Shown: positions 11,604 to 21,914 of the stretch, one piece after another
Numbering within the stretch: position 1 is the stretch's first letter
Layout of the letters: each line of letters starts with the position of its first letter
Assembly (NCBI GenBank): GCA_016110215.1
Contig: JADWQD010000007.1
Span: 620,001 to 684,000, forward strand
Length of the DNA stretch: 64,000 nucleotides
Direction of reading: 5' to 3'
Source: Capronia americana
Taxonomy: Eukaryota; Ascomycota; Eurotiomycetes; Chaetothyriales; Herpotrichiellaceae
Made by a program: the position numbers and the translations under genes
Notes under the pieces: generated by a model
Seen by the model: only the letters and a program-made list of their open reading frames with translations
Databases searched by the model: none
What the model was told of the DNA's origin: nothing

Positions 11604-12242
11604 TAGTTCCTGGCGTCCCAGCAGGTAATGAGATTCCCTACACCAGAAGCAACATGGGTCGCAAAAGTCGTCCTACGTTATCATTTGTATGTCTGGCCTG
11701 GGCGAAGGACGTCCTTTGACCGAATAGACCGCGAATTGGCCAATGGCACCTCAGCCCACATTAGACGAGGAAGGATAGCAATCGAGAGCAGATTACCGCT
11801 TCGCGATCCATAGTCGCCAAGCGGCCCAGTGCAGAAGCAGCAAATACAAAACTTGCTCACCACGACAAAGAATCTGCGCGGTGGACTTGGCAAACTTGCG
11901 CAACCTCCCTACATGGCCTTGCTCGGTGTGCTATCATGCATCAATGCTACGCTCTCATGCTACGAACCAATGGAAAGGGCATTCGTCATGATGGTCCCGA
12001 CCAGGCCAGCATCCACCCCGTTGGGATGGAATGATTCGGGCCGCCCTAGGTCAATCAATGCCCCTTGGCCAGACAATTCAATGACCAAAAGAATCAAGGC
12101 TAGAACCTAAAATCGGAAAGCCATTGTGCGTGATCACAAAAGAGGAACCTGGGTGAAATATATGCAGTGGCCAACCTCTGCATTCAGGCTCTGCGGCAGA
12201 CGTATCAAAATCGCTGAGCTGTGCCGCGGCGCTGTATCCAAC
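11604..12242. promoter_or_regulatory. Shared divergent promoter of Ctr and metalloreductase
   Basis: About 640-670 bp separates the two starts, and no open frame here is supported, so both promoters must lie within it. CTTGCTCA at 11852-11859 differs at one base from the yeast Mac1 copper-response element TTTGCTCA. This is a single short match and is only suggestive; I did not find a clear pair of sites. The upstream in-frame extension of the reductase (from 12126) is treated as leader. Confidence 0.4.
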
Positions 12243-14291
12243 ATGGCTTCAGACTCCAACATGCTGCTCTCTCGGCACATACAGAATATGAGTGAGGCGA
12301 AGTATCTGCAGCCTCACTGGGGGTATGCGGATCGAGCACTCCCGTGCACCAATGACCCGGGTTCGTGCGAATACTTGGACGTGGTATACCACAGTCACGA
12401 CCTAGGTATGTTGTATTGTGGGATCATCTGGGCGACGATTGGAGGCACTCTCCTCATCTGGGCCATTGGCAGGCGTTTCTTTCCACCGGTCGATCAAGAC
12501 CAGGCTCCCCTTCTGATTGAAGAGAGCCAGACAACCGGGAACAAGCACAGCATCCACCACCTGAAAGCTTCCTTTGCGGCCTTGAGCCGGCATTACTTGC
12601 TTCCGGAATCCCTTCATGCAATCTTCGGCCGTACAACTCGGCTTCAAGTGCTGTTGCTGGTTGCATTGACCGGATACCTCACGATCTTCTCGTTCGTGGG
12701 GATTGAGTACCAGAAATGGGTCACTCCTGTCAAGAACATGCCCGGCGTCAACAATACGCGCACCAGCCTCGGTCCCTGGTCGGATCGGATTGGAGTCCTG
12801 GCGTATGCCCTGACCCCACTGTCGGTGATGTTGTCGAGTCGGGAATCCCTGCTCTCCATCATCACGGCCGTGCCTTATCAGAGCTTCAATTTCTTGCACC
12901 GCTGGCTCGGCTACATTATCTTCATCCAGTCGGCCCTGCACACGATAGGATGGTGTGTCATCGAGATGAGACTGTATCAGCCGCAGCCCGAGGTGGGCCT
13001 TGAATGGATCAAACAAACATACATGATATGGGGAGTGCTCGCAATGTTCTTTCTGACCGTGCTGTTCGTGTTGAGCACGCCGTGGGCGATTCGCCGGACT
13101 GGGTACGAGTTCTTCCGGAAATGCCACTACGTGATGGCGATGCTGTACATTGGCGCCTGCTGGGGCCACTGGGCCAAGCTGGAATGTTACCTCATTCCGT
13201 CCCTGGTAATATGGTTTATCGACCGCGGAGCGCGTCTCGCTAGGACGGCTCTGCTACATTACAATTACCTCCCCAACGGAGGCATGGGCTTTCGAGCAGC
13301 AAGCGCCACAATCACGCACTTTCCAGACCCTGCCAATGGGGATGTAGTTCGCTTGGACTTTGTGCATCCTGGCGCGCCCTGGGAAGTCGGCCAACACTTC
13401 TACCTCTGTTTCCCCGAGATCACGGTTTGGCAATCACATCCGTTCACTCCCTGCAGCCTGCCAGGGGCCAAAGCCGAAGGGTCGGTCCATTCGTACATCT
13501 TGCGGGCGAAGAAGGGAGCCACGAGAGCCTTGGCAGATCTGGCGGCGGCGAAGACTATTGCCTCTCCTAACGACAAGAAAACACGCGCTACTTCAGCTGC
13601 GACGGCCTCGGTGCTCCTCACTGGGCCATACGGCCGATCAATCCGGGACCACTTGACCCAGGACACGAACGTACTCTGCATTGCCGGTGGTACTGGAGTG
13701 ACCTTTGTCCTGCCTGTGCTTCTCGGGTTAATCACCCAGCGCCCTGCCTCAGACCGCAAACTGGAGCTCGTGTGGGCTGTTCGGAGGGATGCCGATCTCT
13801 CCTGGGCGAGACAAGAGCTCGATCAATTGCGCCGATCAGCTGTCTCACATGGTATGCAGCTTCGCATCTTCGTCACAAGGGAGGGCCGTCCGGATCCCGG
13901 AACCCATGGTCTCAAGCAGCTCGAGGCGTTGGACGCACCGCCTCAAGATGACAGCATCCAAGAGTCCTCGGCTTCAGTCTCGTCATCGTCATCGTCATCC
14001 CGGCGGGTGAAGAAGGACAAAGAAGCCATCCGTATCGATACTTCATCGATCCATCACCCAACGGTCACCGATTCTGAGCTCCATCTCCGCCGCCCGGATC
14101 TCGGCAGGATCGTTCACGACTTTCTTGATACGACGATCCGTGGCTCTACCACCGTTTATGCCAGTGGTCCGGGTGGAATGGTCTCGGACCTGCGACGGAT
14201 TGTTGCGGGGTGCAATTCTGGCGGTGAGGTGTGGAAGGGAAAGGAGAGATATGACGTTCAACTTGTCTGCGACGACCGCATGGAATGGTAG
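12243..14291 (+). CDS. Ferric/cupric reductase, FRE family transmembrane component
   Basis: NADPH-dependent plasma-membrane reductase that passes electrons through FAD and two hemes to extracellular Fe(III) or Cu(II). Intronless, 682 residues from the ATG at 12243; the frame is open from 12126 but the 39 residues there are not family-like, and MASDSN...PHWGYADR is the usual beginning. Several membrane helices span about residues 45-370, with heme-ligand His candidates in FLHRWLGYI, ALHTIGW and KCHYVMAMLY. The FAD-binding motif HPFTPCSLP is near residue 400, GPYGRS near 460 and the nucleotide motif IAGGTGVTF near 480. A low-complexity Ser run (about residues 575-590) precedes the end, which reads YDVQLVCDDRMEW, typical of the NADPH-binding domain. 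Divergent from a Ctr copper transporter, so copper may be its physiological substrate as much as iron. Confidence 0.93.
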   Translation: MASDSNMLLSRHIQNMSEAKYLQPHWGYADRALPCTNDPGSCEYLDVVYHSHDLGMLYCGIIWATIGGTLLIWAIGRRFFPPVDQDQAPLLIEESQTTGNKHSIHHLKASFAALSRHYLLPESLHAIFGRTTRLQVLLLVALTGYLTIFSFVGIEYQKWVTPVKNMPGVNNTRTSLGPWSDRIGVLAYALTPLSVMLSSRESLLSIITAVPYQSFNFLHRWLGYIIFIQSALHTIGWCVIEMRLYQPQPEVGLEWIKQTYMIWGVLAMFFLTVLFVLSTPWAIRRTGYEFFRKCHYVMAMLYIGACWGHWAKLECYLIPSLVIWFIDRGARLARTALLHYNYLPNGGMGFRAASATITHFPDPANGDVVRLDFVHPGAPWEVGQHFYLCFPEITVWQSHPFTPCSLPGAKAEGSVHSYILRAKKGATRALADLAAAKTIASPNDKKTRATSAATASVLLTGPYGRSIRDHLTQDTNVLCIAGGTGVTFVLPVLLGLITQRPASDRKLELVWAVRRDADLSWARQELDQLRRSAVSHGMQLRIFVTREGRPDPGTHGLKQLEALDAPPQDDSIQESSASVSSSSSSSRRVKKDKEAIRIDTSSIHHPTVTDSELHLRRPDLGRIVHDFLDTTIRGSTTVYASGPGGMVSDLRRIVAGCNSGGEVWKGKERYDVQLVCDDRMEW

Positions 14292-15223
14292 GTCCAGGAG
14301 ATAGTAGAACACCCATGGAACTGAGAGCAGACTGATTACCTGCTGAGCCAATCAACCGAAGGCTGAAGCTGCTTATGTAAATACATATCTTGATGCATCC
14401 AATCAGACGAAGCGTGCAATCCAGTACAACGTCATTCCCGCCAGTCACCCTCCGCTCACCTTCCAGTCACCGACGAGTCAGGTGCCCGTTTGCAAGGCAT
14501 CACTCATACCGAGCACTATTTTCTATTTCGACAGCTGTCCTCTTCTGCCCTCGCCGTCTTCTCATCTCCGCACGTATATGTCACTGGAAAAGCACGTTAA
14601 TATTTCTATATCCACTGGCCTATAAATCTACGCCGCTCTGCGCGCTGCACTTTGATCGGCAACGACGGGAACGCCGCCCTTGCGAGAGCAGCACCACCAC
14701 CACCACCAACACCACCACCACCACCAACACCACCACCACCACCAACACCACCACCACCAACACCACCACCACCACCAACACCACCAACACCAGCACCACC
14801 ACCACCACCAACACCACCAACACCAGCACCTGAACTAAATCAGGACCCAGAATGCCTACTCCGCTGGATCGTGCCATGCAATCCCGGGTACGTGGCATCT
14901 CCTCGTATTGCCCTCTCACTTCTATCCCGCCGTTTGACTTGACTCCCTACGCCCACACTACCTACACTACCATATGGAGTCACCTCCTGCTCCCCGCGTC
15001 CCGCCATGTGATGCTATTCTGTCAGGGTCACCTAGAACTATTTCACTGACTCGGTAGCTGGTGTCTCTAGAACCTCTTCTTCGGTTCGTCCTCCCTACTA
15101 CTACTAGTATTAGTATATTGGTTATATTCCTCCAATCCAAAGCGCACTGGGACGGAACGGGATGTGATGCGACCGGACTGGATCAGACCAGCCCATATAG
15201 TCTCCCAAACACCCACAAGCACA
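14292..15223. other. Intergenic region with CAC-rich repeat
   Basis: Downstream of the reductase and upstream of the small gene at 15224, both plus. The region contains the trinucleotide-based minisatellite listed separately. Open frames through it on both strands are produced by the repeat and are not supported as genes. Confidence 0.5.
14691..14830. repeat. CAC/CAA minisatellite
   Basis: About 140 bp built from ACC triplets interrupted by AAC and AGC. The main period is 18 bp (five ACC plus one AAC). At its right end a 33-bp unit (five ACC, AAC, two ACC, AAC, ACC, AGC) occurs twice exactly, at 14762-14794 and 14795-14827. All interruptions keep the triplet phase, as expected from slippage of an originally pure (ACC)n tract. 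Confidence 0.95.
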
Positions 15224-15811
15224 ATGCCAACCCTCGATACTGACCTCTTCTACCCATTTCTAGGGTTTGCGGGCCTCGTGACAGTCGCGTCGCTTTGGAA
15301 CCTCTGGTCCGGGGAGATGTTTCCCGCGGAAAAGGATCCCACCGGCAGTACGTTACATTGTCTACTACCTCCACGGTCTACTTTGACTACCAGCCTCCCT
15401 GGCTGACTGGCTGACTGACAATCTACTTTAACGCTACTTCAAAGACTGGACTGACCGTCCTCGACAGACCCAGAGTACTGGACCGAGACCGAGCTGCGGC
15501 GGTGGTTGAAGCTGGTGAGTTCATGTGTGTCCGTCCACTGGAATGCCGCATGCGTGCATACATACATAGCTGTTTTGCCTCTCTGCCTCGAGACCAGTCG
15601 GGTCTTGAATAGACAACCTGCTTGACCGGACGGTGAACGTCAATGCAAATGCATATGCGCATGCCCACGCTCACGGACGCGACGGATCCACAGATCCAAC
15701 AGACAATGCTAACCCTGTGCGCAGCGCAATCTCACGGCGGACCCGAAGTTGACGAGGGCAGAGCTCCTCGATCGGGTCAAAGCGAATATGAGGGTGAGGC
15801 CGTCGACGTGA
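15224..15811 (+). CDS. Small membrane protein with Ish1/SAP-like motif
   Basis: Three exons (15224-15347, 15468-15514, 15725-15811) give 85 residues. Donors are GTACGT and GTGAGT; acceptors are CGACAG and GCGCAG, the latter with a GCTAAC branch site at about 15709. The N-terminus has one hydrophobic segment (FLGFAGLVTVASLW). The C-terminal half reads YWTETELRRWLKL joined to RNLTADPKLTRAELLDRVKA, a short helical motif like the Ish1 or SAP-like repeats. I recognise the pattern as that of small conserved fungal proteins but not a function; Ish1 proteins sit at the nuclear envelope, so a membrane-linked role there is one guess. Too short and too split to appear as a single open frame. GTGAGG at 15794 could act as a further donor, which would change only the last few residues. 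Confidence 0.7.
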
Positions 15812-16493
15812 GGTGCGATGGCACATTCGATCGATTTCAACCGCACGGGCTGGCTGCGCGAAATGGAAATGGAAATCGAACTTGGGATTCAACCGGCGTT
15901 CTGCGTCGACGACGGATGGGCGGTACGTATGCTTGTAACAACCGAGTGCTTGATGGCCGGAATGTCGAGCATGGGATGGCCGCGTATGCTGTGGGCCTCG
16001 CTTTGAATAAAAGGTTCAACAGTTGATCTTCATTGCACAGTTGCTTGTGGATATGCGTGCTGAGTCTGCGAGCTTTGGCGGCGTCGGTGGAAATGGAGTT
16101 TATATTGCTGTGTAGCCCGGATTGGATTTGGGAGGACAAACACGCCAGATAGATGGGCGCTGCGACGAAGCTACTTCTAGTAGTACTTACTACCTACATG
16201 CCTACAGTATCAGCCCATGCGGTATCGCAGTATCAATCCAGTAGCCACGGGAGACTACAGTGTATGTATGGATCACAAGCGGGCCGGAGATTTTGGCACA
16301 TGCACCGCGACGAGAAAGTACAAGTACGGGGTGTTGGCAAGAAACGGATGGCCTACGTCTTTTGTCCTACTGTAGATTCTTTTTTGTACTTTCCAGCAGT
16401 CGACCTTCGTTAACCCTGGTCGTCACTTCTTGCGCTGCATTTTCACGATGCCGACACCCTCACTTCTTCCTCGCCACCTCGCGCTCCTCCCCA
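15812..16493. other. Convergent intergenic region
   Basis: Lies between the 3' ends of the small plus-strand gene and the minus-strand aldo/keto reductase. Only short open frames; nothing supported. Confidence 0.5.
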
Positions 16494-18048
16494 TCAATGT
16501 CCCACCGGCTTCGCTGGCGTCGGATAGGCAATATGCGCGCTGCCAGCCAAGATCCATGAACTCTTCCCCGTCGCCTCCGGGGACTCTCCCACGAAGTTGG
16601 ACGGGAAGCCCACGTCGAAGTCGGTCTGACTCTCCAAGTACTTGATCTGCTCGTCGGTCAATTTGATGGACAGGGCCTTGATGTTGTCGTGGAGGTGCTC
16701 GACTTTCCGGCCGCCAATGATGGGGAACACCCTCGGGGTCTTGTGGAGCACGTATGCCAGGGCAATCGTCGAGAGCGATTCGATCCCATGTTCGCCCGCC
16801 ACCTTCTCCAGTGCGGCCGACATCTTCTCTTCCTGAGGCGTTTGATCGCCCGACCCCATCATGCTGCGCAGTCCTTCGCCCGCCTTCTTGCGTTCTTCGA
16901 TCTGTTTCTTGCTTTGGAACTTGCCGCCTCCAATGACGTCCCATGGTGCCAGAGCCATGCCGAAATGGCGAGCCATGGGGATGATGTCCCGTTCGAAGTC
17001 CCTGAGCATCACATTCCACCGGCCTTGGTACACGCTAAATTGCGTCTTGCCGTGAGACCGAGCGTAAGTGTTCGCCGCCGACACGATCCATGCCGGTGTA
17101 TCGGAGATGCCTAGATAGAGGACTTTGCCTTGCTCGACCAGAAGGTGCAAGCTGTCCATTACCTCTTCAATAGAGGTTGTCCAGTCCTAGGTAATCCATG
17201 TCAGTCGGTCAGCAGTTCTGAGGAGTCCAAAAAAGCAGGCAGAGAACAATTGCTGTAACTTACCCACCAATGGACGTACAGAAGATCGATGTAGTCAGTC
17301 TGAAGCTTCTCCAGGGAGTCTCGCACCGAGAGATGCAAGCTCTTCTTGTGATTTCCAGAGTAGTTGACAGTCTTCCCTTTGCCAAGTTCCCAGCTTCTGT
17401 AGGGGGTGGTGAACCTGACAGATTCGGAACTCAGTGTTAGCTGGGGGTCTCGTAGGAGGGACGAACGCCGCTCTGCAGTGCGGACAGGGAGATTTAGCCG
17501 GGACAAAGACATACTTCGTGGCAATGACAAGCATGTCTCGGTTCTTTCGTGCCTTGACCCATTCGCCGATCCATTTCTCGGATTGTTCGTTTTGGTAGTT
17601 GTTCTATGGTGAGGGGTTAGCACTGATGGAGGATCTCGCTTCGGTCACTGTTCGATGTATCGTTTTGATTGCTCGATGGGGTCTGTCTGAGGAAGAGTGG
17701 TAAAAGACGTACAGCGGTATCGATGAAGTTGCCACCGGCTTCGTAGAAGGCGTCCAAGAGTTTGAACGATTGCTCCTTGGTCATGCTTCCCATGAACTAT
17801 ACATAGAGCAGTTGATCAGCATTTGTCCAGATCAAAAAGGAGATGAGGCTGAGGCTCGTCTCTGCAGACGTTGACTTCAATCTCTTCCAAAACGCAAGGT
17901 CAAGCGGACTCACACCGGCCCAAGCATCACCAATGGACATGGCGCCTAAACACAGCGGCGACACTCTGACGCCAGCGGTACTGGAGAGAATCCGATACCG
18001 ACCCAGCTCCGTGGGCGGCTCTGGCGCGGGGGTGAAGAGATCACTCAT
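16494..18048 (-). CDS. Aldo/keto reductase, aryl-alcohol dehydrogenase-like
   Basis: NADPH-dependent carbonyl reductase of the AAD/norsolorinic acid reductase-like group. Five exons: 18048-17914, 17796-17713, 17603-17515, 17414-17264 and 17186-16494, giving 383 residues, the family length. The barrel starts with VSPLCLGAMSIGDAWAG and FMGSMTKEQSFKLLDAF; GGNFIDTANNYQNEQSE carries the catalytic Asp and Tyr, ATKFTTPYRSWELGKG follows, and KLQTDYIDLLYVHWW carries the catalytic His. The cofactor end contains SKKQIEERKK and a long specificity loop. The third intron uses GTATGT at 17514; this choice restores ATKFTTPY and is the only in-frame solution I found. The substrate is unknown; such enzymes in fungi reduce aryl aldehydes, and some belong to toxin pathways, but no other pathway gene is present here. 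Confidence 0.9.
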
Positions 18049-19718
18049 GGTTGCTGCTGAGTTCTGAGATGAGGGGAGGGAGAGTGAGGTTCGAAGGAAG
18101 GGGAACAGAAGGTCAACGCAATGTCACAAATAGTGGAACAAAGACCTATTGATATATCACTCAAGCGATGCCCTACAAGCTTTGGAGCTCAACACTGAGT
18201 GACGAAGTGATGGGCGAAAACGTCCAATGACATGGCAGTTTATATATTTGTTGACGCTGTTCCATAATGCCAGGACAAGACATGCAAGGCCCTGACTTAC
18301 GACCTATCTCCATGGCCAAAATCCATCGGAAGCAACCGAGAATGGGCTCTTCATCCGCGATCCAAAAAGACTTCCAACAGTGGCGTGGCCCCTCTTTGCA
18401 GCGCTGGGCGGGCTGCGAGAGCTTCAATGGAAAGTTCGGCTGTTGTTTCTTGGAGAAGATGCAGGGTCTTCTTCTGGTCTGGCGTGGGTCCTTGCGGTCC
18501 GCCGACTACGCGGAGTTGCACTTTCCGTGTCCTCACTTCGTCCCTGGCAGTAGGCACAAACCCGTGGCGCTGTCGTGCGACATCTTGGACAGTGTTGCTG
18601 CCTGCGGACGTATATGGAGAGGAGGAGGAGATAAAGACCATACACGGACCAGCGCTGACCCGGCGAATAAGAAAGATGGTGCGAGTTACAGGAGTGGAAT
18701 GGGCGGCGTGGAAAACGAGATCTGCTCCCGGCGGAGTGCGGACGAATCTCACGATGATCAATGCAAATACGGCGCCCTTACGCCTTTTGGAATTCAAAAC
18801 CCGGACCGGCAGGACGAGCATGTTCAGAATGGAACCGATTTTGTCATTGAAGAACTTTATCATTGACTTTGAAGCTAATAGTGCAATTGCGGCCTGGCAA
18901 GCCTGATTCTAATGTGCCAGCGAAGACCTTTCCCTCTGGGTCTCGTAAAGTATGCTCGGTCGTCAAGCACAAGCCTTCGATCGTGGGAGAGGCCCTTGGA
19001 CCAGAAACCCCGGGAAGATGCACAGATGGCCTGTACCGATTATGTTTCCACCATTGTCCGTGGTAGAAGGCTCCATCCATATGATCCCGGTCATTTCCCT
19101 GTTGTCCCATGGACCTCCCGTAGAAGCTCGTGATTGATCATTGGTGTCATGTCCACATGTCGAAGAAGTCTATTTGATTCATGTCCCACAGGATGGCGAA
19201 AGAGAGAAAAAAACCTGCAATAACTTTTGGTGCTTTTCGTCGTTGGAGAACGAATCCCAACCGCGGCCGAAAGGAAGCCTCCCAGCCTGGAAGCCCCTTC
19301 GAAGGCCTTCGTTGAGTCTCGTCATTCATTGCTGCAAGTTTGTTTTTGCGCCGTCATCGCTCTCTTTCGTTTCAAACCGACGCCGTGTTGTGAGTCTGGT
19401 GTTCATTCGTCGCACACATCGTCTGTTTTCCTCTGTTCCCATGAGGAAGTTCGACATGCTGAGGGGTATCTGGAAATCGATCGGAAAAAGCCAACGCTAT
19501 CTATCAGTGTATCATGCTGTGCCCGATAAAAACAGTTGTCTCGAAAATCGACCTTTGCGTCGCCATGATCGACGAAGCAAGCTCCATGTCGAGTAGGAGC
19601 CTGCTCATGCTTCACGACGCCCGGCCGCCCTTCAAGAGTGCAAATGTCGAAGTAGAAAGGAAAAACCGTATTGAGAAGAGAAGGCAATGCCGTGTCGCGT
19701 GCGATCGCCGTTGATCGT
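18049..19718. other. 1.7 kb with no recognised gene
   Basis: Contains the promoter of the aldo/keto reductase and the 3' UTR of the Ded1 gene. Between 18267 and 18906 three open frames of 170-199 codons overlap on both strands (plus 18267-18866 and 18385-18906, minus 18863-18351). At most one can be real, and none has a recognisable motif, signal sequence or splice support. A minus-strand frame at 19110-18844 is also unrecognised. Confidence 0.4.
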
Positions 19719-21914
19719 TTACCACCAGGAGGATGGACCAGTACTGGCACCACCGGGGTTGCCATATCCTCCGCCGCCGTAAGCCCCACCTCCGTAAGGA
19801 GCCCCACCACCATAGCCTAAGTTTGTCAGTGAATGCTTGGAGAAAATGGAAACCGAAGGGAACTTACTGCCGCCGCCACCGCCGCCGCCGCTGAAGCCAC
19901 TGCCACCACCATATCCGCCGCCGTAGGAAGGACCACCTCCTGCTCCGCCAGCACCACCGCCCATGCGACGCATATCACGTGTAGCGGTAGCACCGCGACC
20001 ACCACCACCACGGCCACGACCTCCACGGCTGCCTCCGAAGCCAGAGCTCTCACGAGCGATGTTCTCTAGGAAGCCCGGGACCTCCTGGTTGGCCTCTTTG
20101 AGAAGCTCAAGCAAGTCCCTAACAATGCCTCGGTTACCGCGGTTGAAGAACGCAGTCGACAGTCCGGTGTTGCCGGCACGACCGGTACGACCAATACGGT
20201 GGACATAGTCGTCGATATCAGTTGGGAGATCGTAGTTGACGACGTGCATCACATTCGGGATGTCCAAGCCTCGAGCGGCAACAGCAGTGGCAACCATGAT
20301 TGGGCATCTTCCATTGCGGAAGAACTCGAGAGCTCGCTCACGCTCACGCTGGGTCCTATCACCATGGATTGCCGTAGCTGGGAAGCCTTGGTTGATGAGG
20401 TAGTCGGACAAGGTATCGGCCATGCGCTTGGTCTCCACGAAGATAAGTGTCAGACCGACTTTGTGAGTGTGAAGGATGTCGAGCAAGATGGAGCGCTTGT
20501 CCTGATCTTCGACGTACTCGATCTTCTGCGTGATGTTCTCGGATGTCGAACCGACACGACCAACGGACAAGAAGACGTAGTCTTTGAGGAAGTCCCTCGC
20601 CAACATCTGAATGTCGCGGGGGAAGGTTGCGGAGAACATGAGCGTCTGACGGTTCTGCACGGCCGGCATGTCTTCACCCTCGACAATGCGACGGATCTGA
20701 GGCTCGAAACCCATGTCAAGCATGCGATCGGCCTCGTCGAGAACCAAGTACTTGATGTTGGCCAAGGAAATGCGACCTCGTTCTATGAGATCGACGAGAC
20801 GACCCGGGGTAGCAACAAGCAAATCGCAGCCACGTTCGATTGAGCGGAGCTGAGTGCCAATGTCTGCGCCACCATAGACCACACATGGTCGGACCCAAGA
20901 GCGGTAAGCGAATTTTCGAGCTTCGTCGTAGATCTGGGAGACCAATTCGCGGGTGGGGGCAAGAATCAGGGAAGTTGGGAAAGCCTTGCGCTGGCGGAAA
21001 CCACCTCCGCTTGATGGGTTGACAGAAGGACCATTCTGGAAGGCCTGGGAGAGGATTGGGAACAAGAAACCGCCAGTCTTGCCAGAACCAGTCTGAGCAC
21101 AGGCCATGAGGTCGCGTCCGCCCATGACAATGGGGATAGAGTACTTCTGTACAGGTGTCGGAGTGGTGTAGCGAGAAAGCTTGATGTTGCCGAGTAAGTG
21201 ATCATCGAGAGGAGGGTTGGTGAAAGAAAGGACGGGCTCAGGGACATCATGGCCGCTGGCTTCGACGGGGATGTCGTCGTAGTTGGCGAAGTTGATGCCA
21301 GTAGCCTGCTTGGTCGGGTCATTTGGCACGCCAAACAGTTCACGCTCGACCTTTGGATTCGGCGGGCCAGCAATGTGTTGACCGTCTCTCCACTGCCCTT
21401 CTCCTGAACCTCGAGCGGAACCGCCACCGCCGTAGCTCCCACCGTAACCGCCGCCGTGACCACCGCCAGAGCCTCCACCAGGAGCGCCGTAGGCGTTGGG
21501 ATTGAAGGGACGAGGATTGTGGCCAGCACCCCAGCCGTTAGACTGAGGAGCAGGGCCAGGAGGACCCGGGGCGGGACCAGCGGCAGCACCAGGGGTAGGA
21601 CCAGGGGCACCACCGGGGCCGGGCTTGAAGTCAGGAGCAGCTGCCCAGCTTCCGTTGTTTTGACTGAGATGCGTCAGTGAATACTCGCATTTCACAGAAT
21701 GTTCAACATACGTATTGTTGGCCCAGGCACTGCCATTCAAGCCTTGAGCTGGAATCGGCCCAGGAGCAGGACCAGCTCCATCCAAGCCCATCATCGGGGG
21801 CGGACCGCGAGCGGATGAGCCGCGAAGGTGAGGTGGGATGTAGGCAGCACGACCGCCGGGAGCGTGTCTCGAATCATTGAGAGAGAGGCCGTTCATGTTC
21901 AGAGAATCAGCCAT
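19719..21914 (-). CDS. ded1: ATP-dependent DEAD-box RNA helicase Ded1
   Basis: Translation-initiation helicase that unwinds mRNA leaders and supports scanning; orthologue of yeast Ded1/human DDX3. Three exons (21914-21712, 21663-19868, 19816-19719) give 698 residues. The N-terminus MADSLNMNG...RAAYIPPHLRG contains the eIF4E-binding-like YIPPHLR of Ded1. Helicase motifs in order are the Q-motif region PTPVQKYSIP, AQTGSGKT (I), PTRELV (Ia), TPGRLVD (Ib), VLDEADRML (II), SATFP (III), then RGLDIPNV and HRIGRTGRAG (VI). The C-terminus is an RGG/Gly-rich tail ending in SSWW. Both introns (48 and 51 bp) are multiples of three with no stop, so a retained intron would still be translated. A 5'-UTR intron is likely: CTGTGAGTCC (donor at 22115) and TACGCAG (ending 21942) flank a 174-bp candidate just before the start. 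Confidence 0.96.
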   Translation of the reverse strand: MADSLNMNGLSLNDSRHAPGGRAAYIPPHLRGSSARGPPPMMGLDGAGPAPGPIPAQGLNGSAWANNTYVEHSVKCEYSLTHLSQNNGSWAAAPDFKPGPGGAPGPTPGAAAGPAPGPPGPAPQSNGWGAGHNPRPFNPNAYGAPGGGSGGGHGGGYGGSYGGGGSARGSGEGQWRDGQHIAGPPNPKVERELFGVPNDPTKQATGINFANYDDIPVEASGHDVPEPVLSFTNPPLDDHLLGNIKLSRYTTPTPVQKYSIPIVMGGRDLMACAQTGSGKTGGFLFPILSQAFQNGPSVNPSSGGGFRQRKAFPTSLILAPTRELVSQIYDEARKFAYRSWVRPCVVYGGADIGTQLRSIERGCDLLVATPGRLVDLIERGRISLANIKYLVLDEADRMLDMGFEPQIRRIVEGEDMPAVQNRQTLMFSATFPRDIQMLARDFLKDYVFLSVGRVGSTSENITQKIEYVEDQDKRSILLDILHTHKVGLTLIFVETKRMADTLSDYLINQGFPATAIHGDRTQRERERALEFFRNGRCPIMVATAVAARGLDIPNVMHVVNYDLPTDIDDYVHRIGRTGRAGNTGLSTAFFNRGNRGIVRDLLELLKEANQEVPGFLENIARESSGFGGSRGGRGRGGGGRGATATRDMRRMGGGAGGAGGGPSYGGGYGGGSGFSGGGGGGGSKFPSVSIFSKHSLTNLGYGGGAPYGGGAYGGGGYGNPGGASTGPSSWW

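Noticed and set aside
12126..12242. N-terminal extension of the metalloreductase
   Set aside because: The 39 upstream residues do not resemble the family; the ATG at 12243 gives the normal beginning.
14390..14833. 147-codon frame rich in Thr and Asn, and its antisense Val-rich counterpart
   Set aside because: Produced by the CAC repeat; nothing protein-like outside the repeat.
20199..20843. 214-codon plus-strand frame over Ded1
   Set aside because: Antisense to the conserved helicase core; no independent support.
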